Positions 13,021 to 25,855 of a stretch of DNA of 64,000 nt are shown here, in pieces. Positions within the stretch are counted from its first letter, which is position 1. Each line of letters opens with the position of its first letter. The stretch spans positions 2,046,001-2,110,000 of the forward strand of contig NZ_CP043318.1 of assembly GCF_001984825.2 (NCBI RefSeq). Direction: 5' to 3'. The notes beneath the pieces were generated by a model that did not search any database, had not been told where the DNA came from, and saw only the letters and a list, made by a program, of their open reading frames with translations. Position numbers and translations under genes: made by a program. This DNA is from Enterobacter chengduensis. GTDB taxonomy: Bacteria; Pseudomonadota; Gammaproteobacteria; Enterobacterales; Enterobacteriaceae.

Positions 13021-13808
13021 TTCATTGTCCCCTGAGATTTTGTTTTATCACGAGCAATAACCTGGCTGGCGATCACCAGAACCAGCGACAGCATCAGCAG
13101 AATGGTCGCCAGCGCGTTCACCTCGGGTGAAACGCCGACTTTCACCATCGAATAGATTTTCAACGGCAGAATTTCATAACTCGGTCCGGTGACGAAGGAG
13201 GACACGACCACGTCGTCCATCGACAGGGTGAAGCTCAGCAGCCATCCGGCCGCCACGGCGGGCATCGCCAGCGGCAGGATGATTTTGCGCAGGATGGTCA
13301 TCTCGCTGGCGCCCAGATCCTTCGCCGCCTCCAGCATGCGCACGTCGAACCCTTTCAGGCGCGCAAAGACGGTCACCACCACAAACGGCAGGCAGAAGGT
13401 GATATGGGAAAACAGCAGCGACCAGAAGCCCAGCTGAACGCCCAGCAGCATAAACAGCACCAGCAGCGAAATCGCCATCACGATGTCCGGTGACATCATC
13501 ACCACAAACAGCATGCCGCTGACGAACGGTTTGCCGCGAAAGCGATAGCGGTACAGCGCTACGGCGGTGAGCGAGCCAATCAGCGTGGCGAAGGTGGCGG
13601 AGAAGATCGCCATCGTCAGCGAGTGCTGCGCCGCCTGCAGCAGGCTGTCATTGTTCATCAGCAGGCTGTACCAGTCGGTGGTAAAGCCCTGCCAGCTGAT
13701 CCCGAACCGCGAGCTGTTAAACGAGTTCACGATCAAAATGATAATCGGAATATACAGATAGGCGTAAATGGCGGTCATAAAACCGCCGCGAAGCAGTCGA
13801 CCGATCAT
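13017..13808 (-). CDS. potC: PotC, spermidine/putrescine ABC transporter permease
   Basis: PotC is one of two inner-membrane permeases of the PotABCD polyamine importer. It has 263 residues and six predicted TM segments. The ABC permease EAA-loop is visible as [18 protein letters not shown] (about residues 159-177) and contacts the ATPase PotA. ATG 13808 overlaps the potB TGA by 4 nt, and its stop overlaps potD in the same way, so translation of potB, potC and potD is coupled. Confidence 0.97.
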   Translation of the reverse strand: MIGRLLRGGFMTAIYAYLYIPIIILIVNSFNSSRFGISWQGFTTDWYSLLMNNDSLLQAAQHSLTMAIFSATFATLIGSLTAVALYRYRFRGKPFVSGMLFVVMMSPDIVMAISLLVLFMLLGVQLGFWSLLFSHITFCLPFVVVTVFARLKGFDVRMLEAAKDLGASEMTILRKIILPLAMPAVAAGWLLSFTLSMDDVVVSSFVTGPSYEILPLKIYSMVKVGVSPEVNALATILLMLSLVLVIASQVIARDKTKSQGTMK

Positions 13809-14645
13809 TCGAGTTCCACCTTTTTGTTCAGCAAGCGTGAGGCGCGCCAGTAGACCAGCAGCATCATCCCCATGACCACCGTCAGCGTAATGCTGGTCGC
13901 GGACCCGAACGGCCAGTCGCGGATGTTGAGGAACTGACTCTTGATCACGTTACCGATCAGCAGGTTTTTCGCCCCACCCATCAGGTCAGAAACGTAGAAC
14001 AGTCCCATCGCCGGGAGCATCACCAGCAGACAGCCCGCGATAATGCCCGGCATCGTCAGCGGAATAATGATGCGGATAAACGTCTGCAGCCTGCTGGCGC
14101 CCAGATCTTTTGCCGCTTCCAGCAGCGGTTTATCCAGCTTCTCAATGCTGGAGTAGAGCGGCATCACCATAAACGGCAGCAGGATATAGACCAGACCCAC
14201 AATCACCGCGCTCGGGGTGAACATGATGCGGATCGGCGTATCAATTACCCCCAGCCACAGCAGAAACGCGTTGAGATAGCCCTTGGTGCTGAGGAAGATC
14301 TTCAGGCCATAAATACGGATGAGCGAGTTCGTCCAGAAGGGAACAATCAGTAAAAAGAGCAGCAGCGGCCGCACCTTTTGCGGCAGGCCCGCGAGGAACC
14401 AGGCGAAAGGGTAGCCGAGCACCAGGCAGGCAAGTGTGGCAATCAGCGCCATATTGAGCGAGTGCAGCAGCACGTCGAAATAGAGCGGATCGAGCAGGCG
14501 CGCGTAGTTGTCCAGCGTAAAGACCAGCGAAACGAAGTTTGCATCGTCGCGGGTCAGAAAGCTGGTGGCGATAATCATCAGGTTGGGTAAAAAGACGAAC
14601 AGCACAAGCCAACCGACGATCGTGGCAATCACCACATTCTGGAAC

Positions 14646-14662
<17 letters not shown>
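13805..14662 (-). CDS. potB: PotB, spermidine/putrescine ABC transporter permease
   Basis: PotB is the partner permease of PotC. I chose ATG 14662 ([12 protein letters not shown], 285 residues), which matches the known family start. An upstream in-frame start exists only inside potA. Six TM segments are present, and the EAA loop reads [19 protein letters not shown] near residue 190. The start lies 17 nt inside the end of potA, a strong sign of translational coupling. Confidence 0.96.
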
Positions 14663-15764
<1,102 letters not shown>

Positions 15765-16031
15765 TTTTTGCGCTGTCCCATATAGACGCCTCAGGCAGCA
15801 GACTGAAGCGGGGTTTGTGTGTAACCACCTTGGTGACTCGTAATGAGGGCGGACATTCTACGGCAATCCCCCGGAATCGCCAATCCTTGTCACTGATTCA
15901 TAAGCTACATTTATTAACGCATAACGATATAAACGGAAAATATTCTCGTTTGCGGGATAAAAGTGACCTGACGCAATATTTGCGTTTTGATGCTTATTGA
16001 TAATGTTGTCACGAAAAGTGAGGGTGACTGC

Positions 16032-17255
16032 ATGGATAAATTACTTGAGCGTTTTTTACAGTACGTTTCGCTGGATACCCAATCTAAGCCGGGTGTTCGC
16101 CAGGTGCCGAGCACCGAAGGCCAGTGGAAGCTATTAAACCTGCTCAAAGAGCAGCTTGACGCCATGGGGCTGGTCAACGTCACGTTAAGCGAAAAAGGCA
16201 CTGTGATGGCAACGCTGCCGGCGAATGTCCAGGGCGACATTCCGGCGATTGGCTTTATCTCCCATGTCGACACCTCTCCGGATTTTAGCGGTAAAAACGT
16301 GAACCCGCAGATTGTGGAAAACTACCGCGGCGGCGACATTGCGCTGGGCATTGGCGACGAAGTGCTTTCGCCGGTGATGTTCCCGGTGCTGCACCAGCTG
16401 CTCGGCCAGACGCTGATCACCACCGACGGGAAAACGCTGCTGGGGGCGGATGACAAGGCGGGCATCGCGGAGATCATGACGGCGCTGGCGGTGCTGAAAG
16501 AGAAAAATATCCCGCACGGGGATATCCGCGTGGCCTTTACGCCGGACGAAGAGGTCGGCAAGGGGGCGAAGCATTTCGACGTGGAAGCCTTTAACGCGCA
16601 GTGGGCCTACACCGTTGACGGTGGCGGCGTCGGTGAGCTGGAGTATGAAAACTTTAACGCGGCGTCGGTGACCATCAAAATTGTCGGCAACAACGTTCAT
16701 CCCGGCTCGGCGAAAGGCGTGATGGTGAACGCGCTGTCGCTGGCATCCCGCATTCACGCGGAAGTCCCGGCGGAAGAGAGCCCCGAACAGACCGAGGGAT
16801 ATGAAGGTTTTTATCACCTGACCAGCATCAAGGGCACCGTGGACAGCGCGCAGATGCACTACATCATCCGCGATTTCGACCGTAAGGCCTTCGAGGCGCG
16901 CAAGCGTAAGATGATGGAGATCGCGAAGAAGGTGGGTAAAGGATTACACCCTGATTGCTATATTGAGCTGATCATTGAAGACAGCTATTACAATATGCGC
17001 GAGAAGGTGATGGCGCATCCGCATATTCTCGATATCGCCCAGCAGGCGATGCGCGACTGCGATATTGAACCGCAGCTGAAGCCGATTCGCGGCGGTACCG
17101 ACGGTTCTCAGCTGTCGTTTATGGGATTGCCCTGCCCGAACCTGTTTACCGGTGGCTATAACTACCACGGCAAGCATGAGTTTGTGACGCTGGAAGGGAT
17201 GGAAAAAGCGGTGAAGGTGGTTGTGCGGATCGCGGAGTTGACCGCGAAGCGGTAG
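16032..17255 (+). CDS. pepT: PepT, peptidase T (tripeptide aminopeptidase)
   Basis: PepT is a cytoplasmic zinc aminopeptidase of the M20 family that removes the N-terminal residue of tripeptides. I use ATG 16032 ([12 protein letters not shown]) with GAGGGTGA upstream, giving 407 residues, close to the E. coli 408; the extra upstream codons are not conserved. Metal ligands and catalytic residues are seen in [26 protein letters not shown] and GGTDGSQLS. In Salmonella and E. coli pepT is FNR-dependent; an imperfect FNR-like site (TTGAT-N4-ATTGA, 15987-16000) lies just upstream, but it is weak and close to the gene. It is divergent from potA. Confidence 0.97.
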   Translation: MDKLLERFLQYVSLDTQSKPGVRQVPSTEGQWKLLNLLKEQLDAMGLVNVTLSEKGTVMATLPANVQGDIPAIGFISHVDTSPDFSGKNVNPQIVENYRGGDIALGIGDEVLSPVMFPVLHQLLGQTLITTDGKTLLGADDKAGIAEIMTALAVLKEKNIPHGDIRVAFTPDEEVGKGAKHFDVEAFNAQWAYTVDGGGVGELEYENFNAASVTIKIVGNNVHPGSAKGVMVNALSLASRIHAEVPAEESPEQTEGYEGFYHLTSIKGTVDSAQMHYIIRDFDRKAFEARKRKMMEIAKKVGKGLHPDCYIELIIEDSYYNMREKVMAHPHILDIAQQAMRDCDIEPQLKPIRGGTDGSQLSFMGLPCPNLFTGGYNYHGKHEFVTLEGMEKAVKVVVRIAELTAKR

Positions 17256-17264
17256 CCGCTTTAA

Positions 17265-17335
17265 GCCGGGTGGCGGCTACGCCTTACCCGGCCTACGTTC
17301 GAACTGTAGGCCCGGTAAGCGAAGCGCCACCGGGC
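17265..17335. repeat. REP pair (BIME) 5' of the RAYT gene
   Basis: Two REP units in inverted orientation: 17265-17296 begins GCCGGGTGGCGGCTACGCC and 17306-17335 is its near mirror, ending GCGCCACCGGGC. Each can fold into a stem. A near-identical pair lies on the other side of the transposase gene, which is the arrangement of a REP-associated transposase locus. Confidence 0.9.
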
Positions 17336-17354
17336 AAAAAGGCAAGGAGTGCCC

Positions 17355-17846
17355 ATGTCAAACTACCGTCGCCATTACGTCCCCGGTGGAACCTGGTTCT
17401 TCACCGTCAACCTGCAAAACCGTCAGAGCGATTTGCTTACCCGTCATATCGATAGCCTCCGTACCGCGACTGCCGCGGTTAAACGTGCAAAGCCTTTTAC
17501 GATAAACGCGTGGGTTATTTTGCCTGAACATATGCACTGTATCTGGACCCTACCGGAAGGCGACAGCGATTTTTCCGCCCGCTGGCGCGACATCAAAAAG
17601 ACATTTAGCCGCAACATCGAAATGCGCCATATCTGGCAGCCACGCTTCTGGGAGCACACCGTCCGTAACGAAGAGGACTACTGGCGGCATATGGATTACG
17701 TCTACATCAATCCGGTGAAGCATGGCTATGTCAGCAAAGTCAGCGACTGGCCGTATTCAACGTTTCATCGCGATGTACGGGAGGGGTTGTATCCGGTGGA
17801 TTGGGCGGGAGAGATCGGGGATTTTATGGCGGGTGAGCGGAAGTAA
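17355..17846 (+). CDS. RAYT, REP-associated tyrosine transposase
   Basis: A 163-residue member of the single-copy REP-associated tyrosine transposase family (Y1_Tnp, related to IS200/IS605 TnpA). These enzymes cut REP sequences as single strands and are thought to have spread them. The HUH motif is visible as PEHMHCIW (near residue 60), and the catalytic tyrosine region lies in DYVYINPVKHGYV (near 120). ATG 17355 follows AAGGAG at a good distance; a GTG six bases earlier is less likely. REP pairs flank the gene on both sides. The frame is intact, so the protein may be active. E. coli K-12 carries its RAYT elsewhere, so this insertion after pepT is lineage-specific. Confidence 0.93.
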   Translation: MSNYRRHYVPGGTWFFTVNLQNRQSDLLTRHIDSLRTATAAVKRAKPFTINAWVILPEHMHCIWTLPEGDSDFSARWRDIKKTFSRNIEMRHIWQPRFWEHTVRNEEDYWRHMDYVYINPVKHGYVSKVSDWPYSTFHRDVREGLYPVDWAGEIGDFMAGERK

Positions 17847-17849
17847 AAA

Positions 17850-17920
17850 GCCGGGTGGCGGCTACGCCTTACCGGGCCTACATTCGGATCGTAGGCCCGG
17901 TAAGCGGAGCGCCACCGGGC
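17850..17920. repeat. REP pair (BIME) 3' of the RAYT gene
   Basis: Inverted REP units at 17850-17881 and 17891-17920, nearly identical to the pair upstream of the transposase gene. They also lie between the convergent RAYT and roxA genes. Confidence 0.9.
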
Positions 17921-17931
17921 ATTACAGAGAC

Positions 17932-19053
17932 TCAGTCCTCAAAGAACCAGTACCCGCTGTTGACCAGCGCGGCCAGCATTGCGAGGAAGGACGGATCTTC
18001 CAGCGCATCGCCAAAGGTGTCGGCAGTCAACACCAGATGGCTGGCAATGGCCTCCAGCGCCGGACGGTGCGGAGAGTCAAGCTTCTCGCCGTTAACGAAC
18101 ACCTCCTCGCCGATGCGCAGCACGCGCAACCCGCCCAGACGCGTCAGCTTGTCGCCCTGCTGAAGGGCATCATAAATCTCGTCAGCCTGATAAGGCGGTT
18201 CCGGCGGCGCAACGTCCAGCTCATGACGAGACTGGCTGATAAACTCGCCAAACCACTGTTTGAAGTGCTCCGGCTCGTTGATTAGATCCAGCATCATGCC
18301 GCGCAGCTTGTCCAGCTCCGCTGGCAGAATATCGGCCGGATGCTCGCGGGCAGGCACGTCAGGATCGCTGTAACGGTAGCTGCCCAGCTCGCGTTGCAGA
18401 ACATAGTCGGCAAATCCGCTGATCATCTCGCGGCCGCTTGGCGCACGGAACCCGACGGAGTAGTTAAGTGAGTTTTCCAGGGAGTAACCCTCGTGCGGGA
18501 ACCCCGGCGGAATGTAGAGAATATCACCCGGCTCCAGCTCTTCGTCGATAATGCCTTCGAACGGATCGACCTGAAGCAGATCCGGATGCGGGCAGTGCTG
18601 CTTCATGGGCACTTTTTCGCCCACGCGCCAGCGGCGGCGGCCCGTTCCCTGAATAATAAACACGTCGTACTGGTCCAGGTGCGGACCCACGCCACCGCCC
18701 GGCACGGAGAAGGAGATCATCAGATCGTCCATCCGCCAGTCGGGCAGGGCGCGGAACGGGCGCATTAAGGCGGCCGTTGGCTCGTGCCAGTGGTTGACCG
18801 CCTGCACCAGCAGCGACCAGTTGTTTTCACCAAGGTGATCGTAGCTTTCGAAAGGACCGTGGCTAACCTGCCATTTCCCGTCCTGGTGGCTGACCAGGCG
18901 GCTGTCGACTTCGTTTTCCATGGCCAGACCGGCCAGTTCGTCAGGGGAGATGGGGTCGACAAAGTTGCTGAACCCGCGTTTCAGAACCACCGGGCGTTTT
19001 TGCCAGTAACGTTCAATAAACTCGGGCCAGTTAAGCGTTAAGTGATAATCCAT
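17932..19053 (-). CDS. roxA: RoxA (YcfD), ribosomal protein uL16 arginine hydroxylase
   Basis: RoxA is a JmjC-type 2-oxoglutarate/Fe(II) oxygenase that hydroxylates an arginine (Arg81 in E. coli) of ribosomal protein L16. It has 373 residues, the same length as the E. coli protein. The iron ligands HxD appear in GPHLDQYDVF (near 125), with the distal histidine after the IPPGFPHEGYS turn. The C-terminal dimerisation and winged-helix parts are complete. It is transcribed towards the RAYT locus, downstream of phoPQ as in E. coli. Confidence 0.96.
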   Translation of the reverse strand: MDYHLTLNWPEFIERYWQKRPVVLKRGFSNFVDPISPDELAGLAMENEVDSRLVSHQDGKWQVSHGPFESYDHLGENNWSLLVQAVNHWHEPTAALMRPFRALPDWRMDDLMISFSVPGGGVGPHLDQYDVFIIQGTGRRRWRVGEKVPMKQHCPHPDLLQVDPFEGIIDEELEPGDILYIPPGFPHEGYSLENSLNYSVGFRAPSGREMISGFADYVLQRELGSYRYSDPDVPAREHPADILPAELDKLRGMMLDLINEPEHFKQWFGEFISQSRHELDVAPPEPPYQADEIYDALQQGDKLTRLGGLRVLRIGEEVFVNGEKLDSPHRPALEAIASHLVLTADTFGDALEDPSFLAMLAALVNSGYWFFED

Positions 19054-19144
19054 ATTTTTTTATTCCGCAGGTTCTTACTGACCTGGATTATAACGGAAGC
19101 TCGGCCCCCCGGCTGCGAGATCCTCGCATTTTTCACATAACGGG

Positions 19145-20608
19145 TTAACTATCGTTCGACGTGGGCTCCTGGCGACCAAAAATGACCTCCATCCGGGCGC
19201 CGCCCAGCAAGCTTTCGCTGGTTTCGATTTTTCCGTCGTACTGGTCAACAATCTCGCGGGCAACGGCTAAACCTACGCCCTGGCCTGGACGTAGCGTATC
19301 GGCGCGCTGACCGCGATCGAACACCACGTCACGCTTGTTGCGCGGGATCCCCGGACCATCATCCTCAACGATGATGTGCAGTTCATTTTCCGTCTGACGC
19401 GCGGACACTTCCACGAACTCCAGACAGTATTTGCAGGCGTTGTCCAGCATGTTGCCCATCACTTCCATGAAGTCATTTTTCTCCCCGACAAAGCTTATCT
19501 CGGGCGAGATATCGAGGCTAATGTTCACCCCTTTACGCTGATACACCTTGTTGAGGGCGGATGTGAGGTTATCCAGAAGCGGGGCGACCGGGTGCAGCTC
19601 GCGGCTCAGCAGGGCGCTGCCGGAACGCATGCTGGCGCGGTGCAGGTAATAGCCAATTTGCTGCGAAATGCGGCTGATCTGTTCCAGCATCACCGGCTCG
19701 GCATCATCGACGCTCAGCTTTGAACTGCGCATTGAACGCAGGGTGCTTTGCATGACGGCCAGCGGGGTTTTCAGGCTGTGGGTCAGGTCGGTAAGGGTGG
19801 TACGGTACTTATCATAGCGTTCGCGTTCGCTTTTCAGCAGGCGATTGAGGTTACGCACCAGGCTAGTGAGCTCGCGGGTCGTTTCCGGATTCAGCTTCTC
19901 GCGATGATGTTCTTCCAGCTCGCGAACCTCTTTCGCCAGTGATTCAATGGGGCGCAAGCTCCACCATGCCGCCACCCACAGCAGCGGGATCACCAGCAGG
20001 AGATTTGCAGCCAGAACGTAGATGAACCAGCTCCAGACCATATAAGAACGCTTGAGCTCGACCGGAATGGTGTCGATCACCACGATGGTTAGCTGAGGCA
20101 TGTTCAGCGTCGCCGGGTAGAGGTTAACCGCAACGGAGTGCGTCATCTCCGTTTCGGCATCATCTGCGCGGATCTCGTTCAGCTTTTGCTGCAGGGAGCG
20201 ATCTTCACGTATCAGCGAGCTGGTGGTGTTGAGGTCGGCCTCAATTTCATGAAATCCGTTGGTTTTAAGCCATTCCGGACGAATACTTTTAACCAGCCAC
20301 GGGATGTCACGCTGCGCCCACAGTAACTTACCCTTCTCGTCATAGATCAGGGCCAGCGTGGGGCTTTGCTGGTTGAGGTTTTCCGGCATTTCGACGGTGA
20401 TGCGGTTGTTTTCCCACTTCGCCAGGGTATAAAACAGATTGCTTTCGCCACGCAGCAGCCGAAATGTGGTTTTATCAAAGCTGACGCTGTAGCCTACGAG
20501 GGCGACCATGCCGTAGGAGAGCGACAGCACCAGCACGACGGCGGCCGTTGCCAGCAGAAAACGTACCCGCAGCGAAAGGGGCAGAATATGGCGCAGGATC
20601 CGTCTCAT
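19145..20608 (-). CDS. phoQ: PhoQ, sensor histidine kinase
   Basis: PhoQ senses low Mg2+, acid pH and antimicrobial peptides in the periplasm and phosphorylates PhoP. The 487 residues comprise TM1 (about 17-40), a periplasmic PDC-like sensor with acidic stretches such as [11 protein letters not shown]2 (about 194-215), HAMP, and the kinase. The phosphoacceptor histidine is in [15 protein letters not shown] (near 277), and N, G1 and G2 boxes follow ([26 protein letters not shown]). The ATG follows the phoP stop directly, so the two genes form one operon. Confidence 0.98.
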   Translation of the reverse strand: MRRILRHILPLSLRVRFLLATAAVVLVLSLSYGMVALVGYSVSFDKTTFRLLRGESNLFYTLAKWENNRITVEMPENLNQQSPTLALIYDEKGKLLWAQRDIPWLVKSIRPEWLKTNGFHEIEADLNTTSSLIREDRSLQQKLNEIRADDAETEMTHSVAVNLYPATLNMPQLTIVVIDTIPVELKRSYMVWSWFIYVLAANLLLVIPLLWVAAWWSLRPIESLAKEVRELEEHHREKLNPETTRELTSLVRNLNRLLKSERERYDKYRTTLTDLTHSLKTPLAVMQSTLRSMRSSKLSVDDAEPVMLEQISRISQQIGYYLHRASMRSGSALLSRELHPVAPLLDNLTSALNKVYQRKGVNISLDISPEISFVGEKNDFMEVMGNMLDNACKYCLEFVEVSARQTENELHIIVEDDGPGIPRNKRDVVFDRGQRADTLRPGQGVGLAVAREIVDQYDGKIETSESLLGGARMEVIFGRQEPTSNDS

Positions 20609-21280
20609 TTAGCGTAATTCGAACAGGTAGCCCTGGCCACGGACGGTGGTAATCACATCCTGGGGATACTGCGCCTGAATCTTCTTGCGCAAGCGGCCCA
20701 TCAGCACGTCAATGGTATGGCTCTCGCGTAGCTCCGCATCGGGATAAAGCTGGAGCATTAAGGAATCTTTACTCACCACTTTGCCATTGTTACGGATCAG
20801 CGTCTCCATGATGGTGTATTCGAAGGCGGTGAGCTTGATCACTTCATCATTGATGGATAATTCCCGGCGGGAGAGGTCGACCTGGAAAGGCGGGATGGAA
20901 ATAACCTGTGACGCCAGCCCGCTGTTGCGGCGTAATAGCGCCTGCATGCGTGCCGCCACCTCTTCAATATGAAACGGCTTGGTGACGTAATCATCTGCAC
21001 CCGCGCTGAGCACCTCAACCTTATCCTGCCAGCCTTCACGGGCGGTCAGCACCAGTACCGGCAGGGAGACATCGTGGCTGCGCCAGCGGCGAATTAACGA
21101 CAGACCGTCTTCGTCAGGCAACCCTAAATCGACAATGGCGATATCCGGCAGGTGTTCATTGAGATAATAATCGGCTTCTTTTGCATCTTCAGCATCGTCC
21201 ACCTGATGTCCCATCTCCTGAAGCTGAACCTTCAGGTGATGGCGTAGCAATGCGTTATCCTCAACAACCAGTACGCGCAT
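20609..21280 (-). CDS. phoP: PhoP, response regulator
   Basis: PhoP is an OmpR-family transcription factor controlled by PhoQ; it governs Mg2+ transport and lipid A modification genes. The receiver domain shows the phosphoacceptor aspartate in [13 protein letters not shown] (Asp51), with lysine in YVTKPF. The C-terminal winged-helix DNA-binding domain ends [10 protein letters not shown]. Two ATG codons in tandem exist (21283 and 21280). I use the second, which gives the conserved 223-residue [12 protein letters not shown] form; the first adds one Met. The gene is preceded by a PhoP box, so the operon is autoregulated. Confidence 0.98.
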   Translation of the reverse strand: MRVLVVEDNALLRHHLKVQLQEMGHQVDDAEDAKEADYYLNEHLPDIAIVDLGLPDEDGLSLIRRWRSHDVSLPVLVLTAREGWQDKVEVLSAGADDYVTKPFHIEEVAARMQALLRRNSGLASQVISIPPFQVDLSRRELSINDEVIKLTAFEYTIMETLIRNNGKVVSKDSLMLQLYPDAELRESHTIDVLMGRLRKKIQAQYPQDVITTVRGQGYLFELR

Positions 21281-21323
21281 CATCTCTTCTCCCTAAATAA
21301 TTGGTATGAATAGTTTAACGCTG

Positions 21324-21358
21324 ATTATGTTGTTGTGGGGATAAACATTGAGTAAACC
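21324..21358 (-). promoter_or_regulatory. phoPQ autoregulated promoter with PhoP box
   Basis: On the minus strand the direct repeat GGTTTA-N5-TGTTTA (21342-21358) fits the PhoP box exactly. It is followed 12 bp later by the -10 CATAAT (21324-21329). The same spacing and the TTATCCCC downstream of the box are found in the E. coli phoP P1 promoter. Confidence 0.85.
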
Positions 21359-21361
21359 GGG

Positions 21362-21394
21362 AAAAAGCATCCCCCTTTTCGGGCGAAAAGGGGG
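21362..21394 (-). terminator. purB terminator
   Basis: A perfect 10-bp stem (CCCCCTTTTC at 21371-21380 with its complement at 21385-21394) and 4-nt loop. On the minus strand it is followed by ATGCTTTTT. It separates purB from phoP. Confidence 0.7.
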
Positions 21395-21403
21395 AGAGGG
21401 GCG

Positions 21404-23423
<2,020 letters not shown>

Positions 23424-23450
23424 ACGGTCTCCTTTATGTGTGCAATCGTA

Positions 23451-24560
23451 TCAAACAGCAGGCAGCGGCAGGCGCTGTTCAATGATCCCGCCGCCCAGGC
23501 AGATATCGCCGCTGTAGAAGACAGCAGACTGGCCCGGCGTGACGGCGGCAACCGGCTCGTCGAAGCGCACGTCAATGCGATCGTCATCAAGCGCGGTAAT
23601 GGTGCAAGGAATATCGGTCTGACGGTAGCGAGTTTTCACCGTGCAGCGCAGCGTGCCTTTCAGCGGCTCGCGATCGACCCAGTGCAGCTGCTGCGCGATA
23701 AGGCCAACGGACATCAGACGCGGATGATCGTGACCCTGGGCAACAACCAGAATATTGTTTTCGACGTCTTTGTCGACCACGTACCACGGATCTTCGCTAC
23801 CTTCTTTGGTGCCGCCGATGCCCAGGCCTTTACGCTGGCCTAAGGTGTGGTACATCAGCCCCTGGTGCTGGCCAATCTCGTCACCGTCGACGGTGACGAT
23901 TTTACCCGGCTGTGCGGGCAGGTAGCGGCCGAGGAAATCGCGGAATTTGCGCTCGCCGATGAAGCAGATGCCGGTAGAGTCTTTTTTCTTCGCGGTGATC
24001 AGGTCCAGCTCTTCGGCGATTTTACGCACCTGCGGCTTTTCCAGCTCGCCGACCGGGAACAGGCTCTGGGCGATTTGCTCGTGGCTCAGCGTGTAGAGGA
24101 AGTAGCTCTGATCTTTATTGCCGTCCAGGCCGCGCAGCAGCTGGCTTTTGCCGTTCACGTCTGCGCGACGCACGTAGTGGCCGGTGGCAATGTAATCAGC
24201 GCCCAGGTCTTCCGCGGCGAACTCCAGGAAGGCCTTAAATTTGATCTCTTTGTTGCACAGAATATCCGGGTTCGGGGTGCGGCCCGCTTTGTACTCTTCA
24301 AGGAAGAGTTCAAACACGTTGTCCCAGTATTCTGCGGCAAAGTTAACGGTGTGCAGTTCAATGCCGAGCTTGTCGCACACGGCCTGCGCATCGGCGAGAT
24401 CCGCAGCGGCAGTGCAGTATTCCTCGCCATCGTCTTCCTCCCAGTTCTTCATGAACAGGCCCTCCACCTTATAGCCCTGTTGCTGCAACAGGTAGGCGGA
24501 AACGGAGGAATCGACACCGCCGGACATGCCGACGATCACTTTTTTTGGGCTTTCTGACAT
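23451..24560 (-). CDS. mnmA: MnmA, tRNA-uridine 2-sulfurtransferase
   Basis: MnmA adds sulfur to C2 of the wobble uridine in tRNA-Glu, -Gln and -Lys, taking it from IscS through the Tus relay. I use ATG 24560 ([19 protein letters not shown]), which gives 369 residues. The PP-loop SGGVDSS at residues 13-19 binds ATP. The two catalytic cysteines are in ILCNKEIKF (near 102) and [10 protein letters not shown] (near 199). It sits between nudJ and hflD as in E. coli, and the nudJ stop lies 41 bp upstream. Confidence 0.97.
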   Translation of the reverse strand: MSESPKKVIVGMSGGVDSSVSAYLLQQQGYKVEGLFMKNWEEDDGEEYCTAAADLADAQAVCDKLGIELHTVNFAAEYWDNVFELFLEEYKAGRTPNPDILCNKEIKFKAFLEFAAEDLGADYIATGHYVRRADVNGKSQLLRGLDGNKDQSYFLYTLSHEQIAQSLFPVGELEKPQVRKIAEELDLITAKKKDSTGICFIGERKFRDFLGRYLPAQPGKIVTVDGDEIGQHQGLMYHTLGQRKGLGIGGTKEGSEDPWYVVDKDVENNILVVAQGHDHPRLMSVGLIAQQLHWVDREPLKGTLRCTVKTRYRQTDIPCTITALDDDRIDVRFDEPVAAVTPGQSAVFYSGDICLGGGIIEQRLPLPAV

Positions 24561-24601
24561 TGGAATACTCACGACATTGAACTTCAAGGCGGCGTATTCT
24601 A

Positions 24602-25075
24602 TCACGCCCCCCCACCATTGGCACCCTCTGTAAACGGCCAGTTAAATGCGCCGATGACATCCAGCGGCAGGCGTGCGCCTGACTGCCAGCAGCGAATGCT
24701 TTCCACAACCAGCGGCGAGCGCAGGTTTGGCGCGTTCAGGATCTCGTCGGCAGTGACCCACAGACAGCGGTCGATATCGTCATCCTGCGGCTCTGTGGCG
24801 CACGTTTCGCTAAGCTCGACGGCAAATAAGAAGCGCAGGAACGGAGTACTATCGGGGGCGATCCACTGGTGCATGCGGATGAAGTGCTGGGGCTCAGCGT
24901 GAATGCCGGTCTCCTCCCACAGCTCGCGTTTCGCGGCCTGCAGGAGCGTCTCGTTGGCTTCAAGGTGTCCGGCAGGCTGGTTCCACAGCGCTTTGCCGTT
25001 AATGCTCTCTTCAACAACAAGGAATTTACCCCGGGCGTGAACCACGCAGGCAACCGTGACATGAGGTTTAAACAT
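24602..25075 (-). CDS. nudJ: NudJ, Nudix phosphatase
   Basis: NudJ hydrolyses nucleoside tri- and diphosphates and thiamine (hydroxymethylpyrimidine) pyrophosphate. The 157 residues contain the Nudix box from G37: GHLEANE, followed by REL and EETGI, which binds the catalytic metal. E. coli NudJ has 153 residues; the C-terminus here adds a short Gly-rich tail. It is between rluE and mnmA. Confidence 0.95.
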   Translation of the reverse strand: MFKPHVTVACVVHARGKFLVVEESINGKALWNQPAGHLEANETLLQAAKRELWEETGIHAEPQHFIRMHQWIAPDSTPFLRFLFAVELSETCATEPQDDDIDRCLWVTADEILNAPNLRSPLVVESIRCWQSGARLPLDVIGAFNWPFTEGANGGGA

Positions 25076-25084
25076 AGTGACTCC

Positions 25085-25738
25085 TTAAAGGGTAACGTCT
25101 CGCCATTCACCGTTTGCCAGCGTTTCCAGGGTGTAGCTACCCATAGCGTAGCGAATCAGACGCAGGGTAGGGAAACCGACGTGGGCGGTCATGCGCCGGA
25201 CCTGACGGTTGCGGCCTTCATACAGGGTGATTTTGAGCCAGCTGGTCGGAATGGATTTGCGTTCGCGAATCGGCGGATTGCGGGGCCACAGCCACGCCGG
25301 TTCATTCACGCGTTCAATACCTGCGGGCAGGGTGGGACCGTCGTTCAGCGTCACGCCGCTGCGCAATTTCTCCAGCGTTTCTTCGTCCGGCTCGCCTTCG
25401 ACCTGGACGAAGTAAATTTTGCCCGTGCGTTTTCCCGGCTGCGTGAGCTTTGCCTGCAGAGCGCCGTCGTTGGTTAAAACCAAAAGTCCTTCGCTGTCGC
25501 GGTCCAGACGCCCGGCCGCGTAAACCCCCTGCACAGGGATGTAGTCCTTCAGCGTGCTGCGCCCGGCTTCATCGGTAAACTGCGGCAAAACATCGTAGGG
25601 TTTATTGAACAAAATAACCCGCTTCGGCTGGGTTTCCTGCGGTCGTCTGGCGGCTTGTCGGGAGCTGAATCGCTCAACCCGGTGTTTTGTAAAAGAAGTT
25701 TTCTTCATGGTATTTTCAGGCGTTATCAATTGCCGCAT
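25085..25738 (-). CDS. rluE: RluE, 23S rRNA pseudouridine(2457) synthase
   Basis: RluE converts U2457 of 23S rRNA to pseudouridine. It has 217 residues, as in E. coli. The RsuA-family catalytic aspartate is in [16 protein letters not shown] (near residue 78), and the family motif [10 protein letters not shown] is near 175. The basic, poorly conserved N-terminus is usual. It lies 9 bp upstream of nudJ and is divergent from icd. Confidence 0.96.
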   Translation of the reverse strand: MRQLITPENTMKKTSFTKHRVERFSSRQAARRPQETQPKRVILFNKPYDVLPQFTDEAGRSTLKDYIPVQGVYAAGRLDRDSEGLLVLTNDGALQAKLTQPGKRTGKIYFVQVEGEPDEETLEKLRSGVTLNDGPTLPAGIERVNEPAWLWPRNPPIRERKSIPTSWLKITLYEGRNRQVRRMTAHVGFPTLRLIRYAMGSYTLETLANGEWRDVTL

Positions 25739-25855
25739 TATAGCCTAATAACGAAGACCTTTCATGGCGCAGGACAATCAGGTACTATCGAAGGGCTCAT
25801 TACAATTTATTAACATAAGATCAGTAACAACCAGAAGCGCTCGAAGGAGAGGTTA

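Noticed and set aside
15987..16000. FNR box upstream of pepT
   Set aside because: Only one half matches well and it is too close to the start codon; mentioned with the gene but not listed as a feature.
17265..17920. Regularly repeated palindromes could suggest a CRISPR array
   Set aside because: Units are REP palindromes in alternating orientation around a transposase gene, not direct repeats with spacers.
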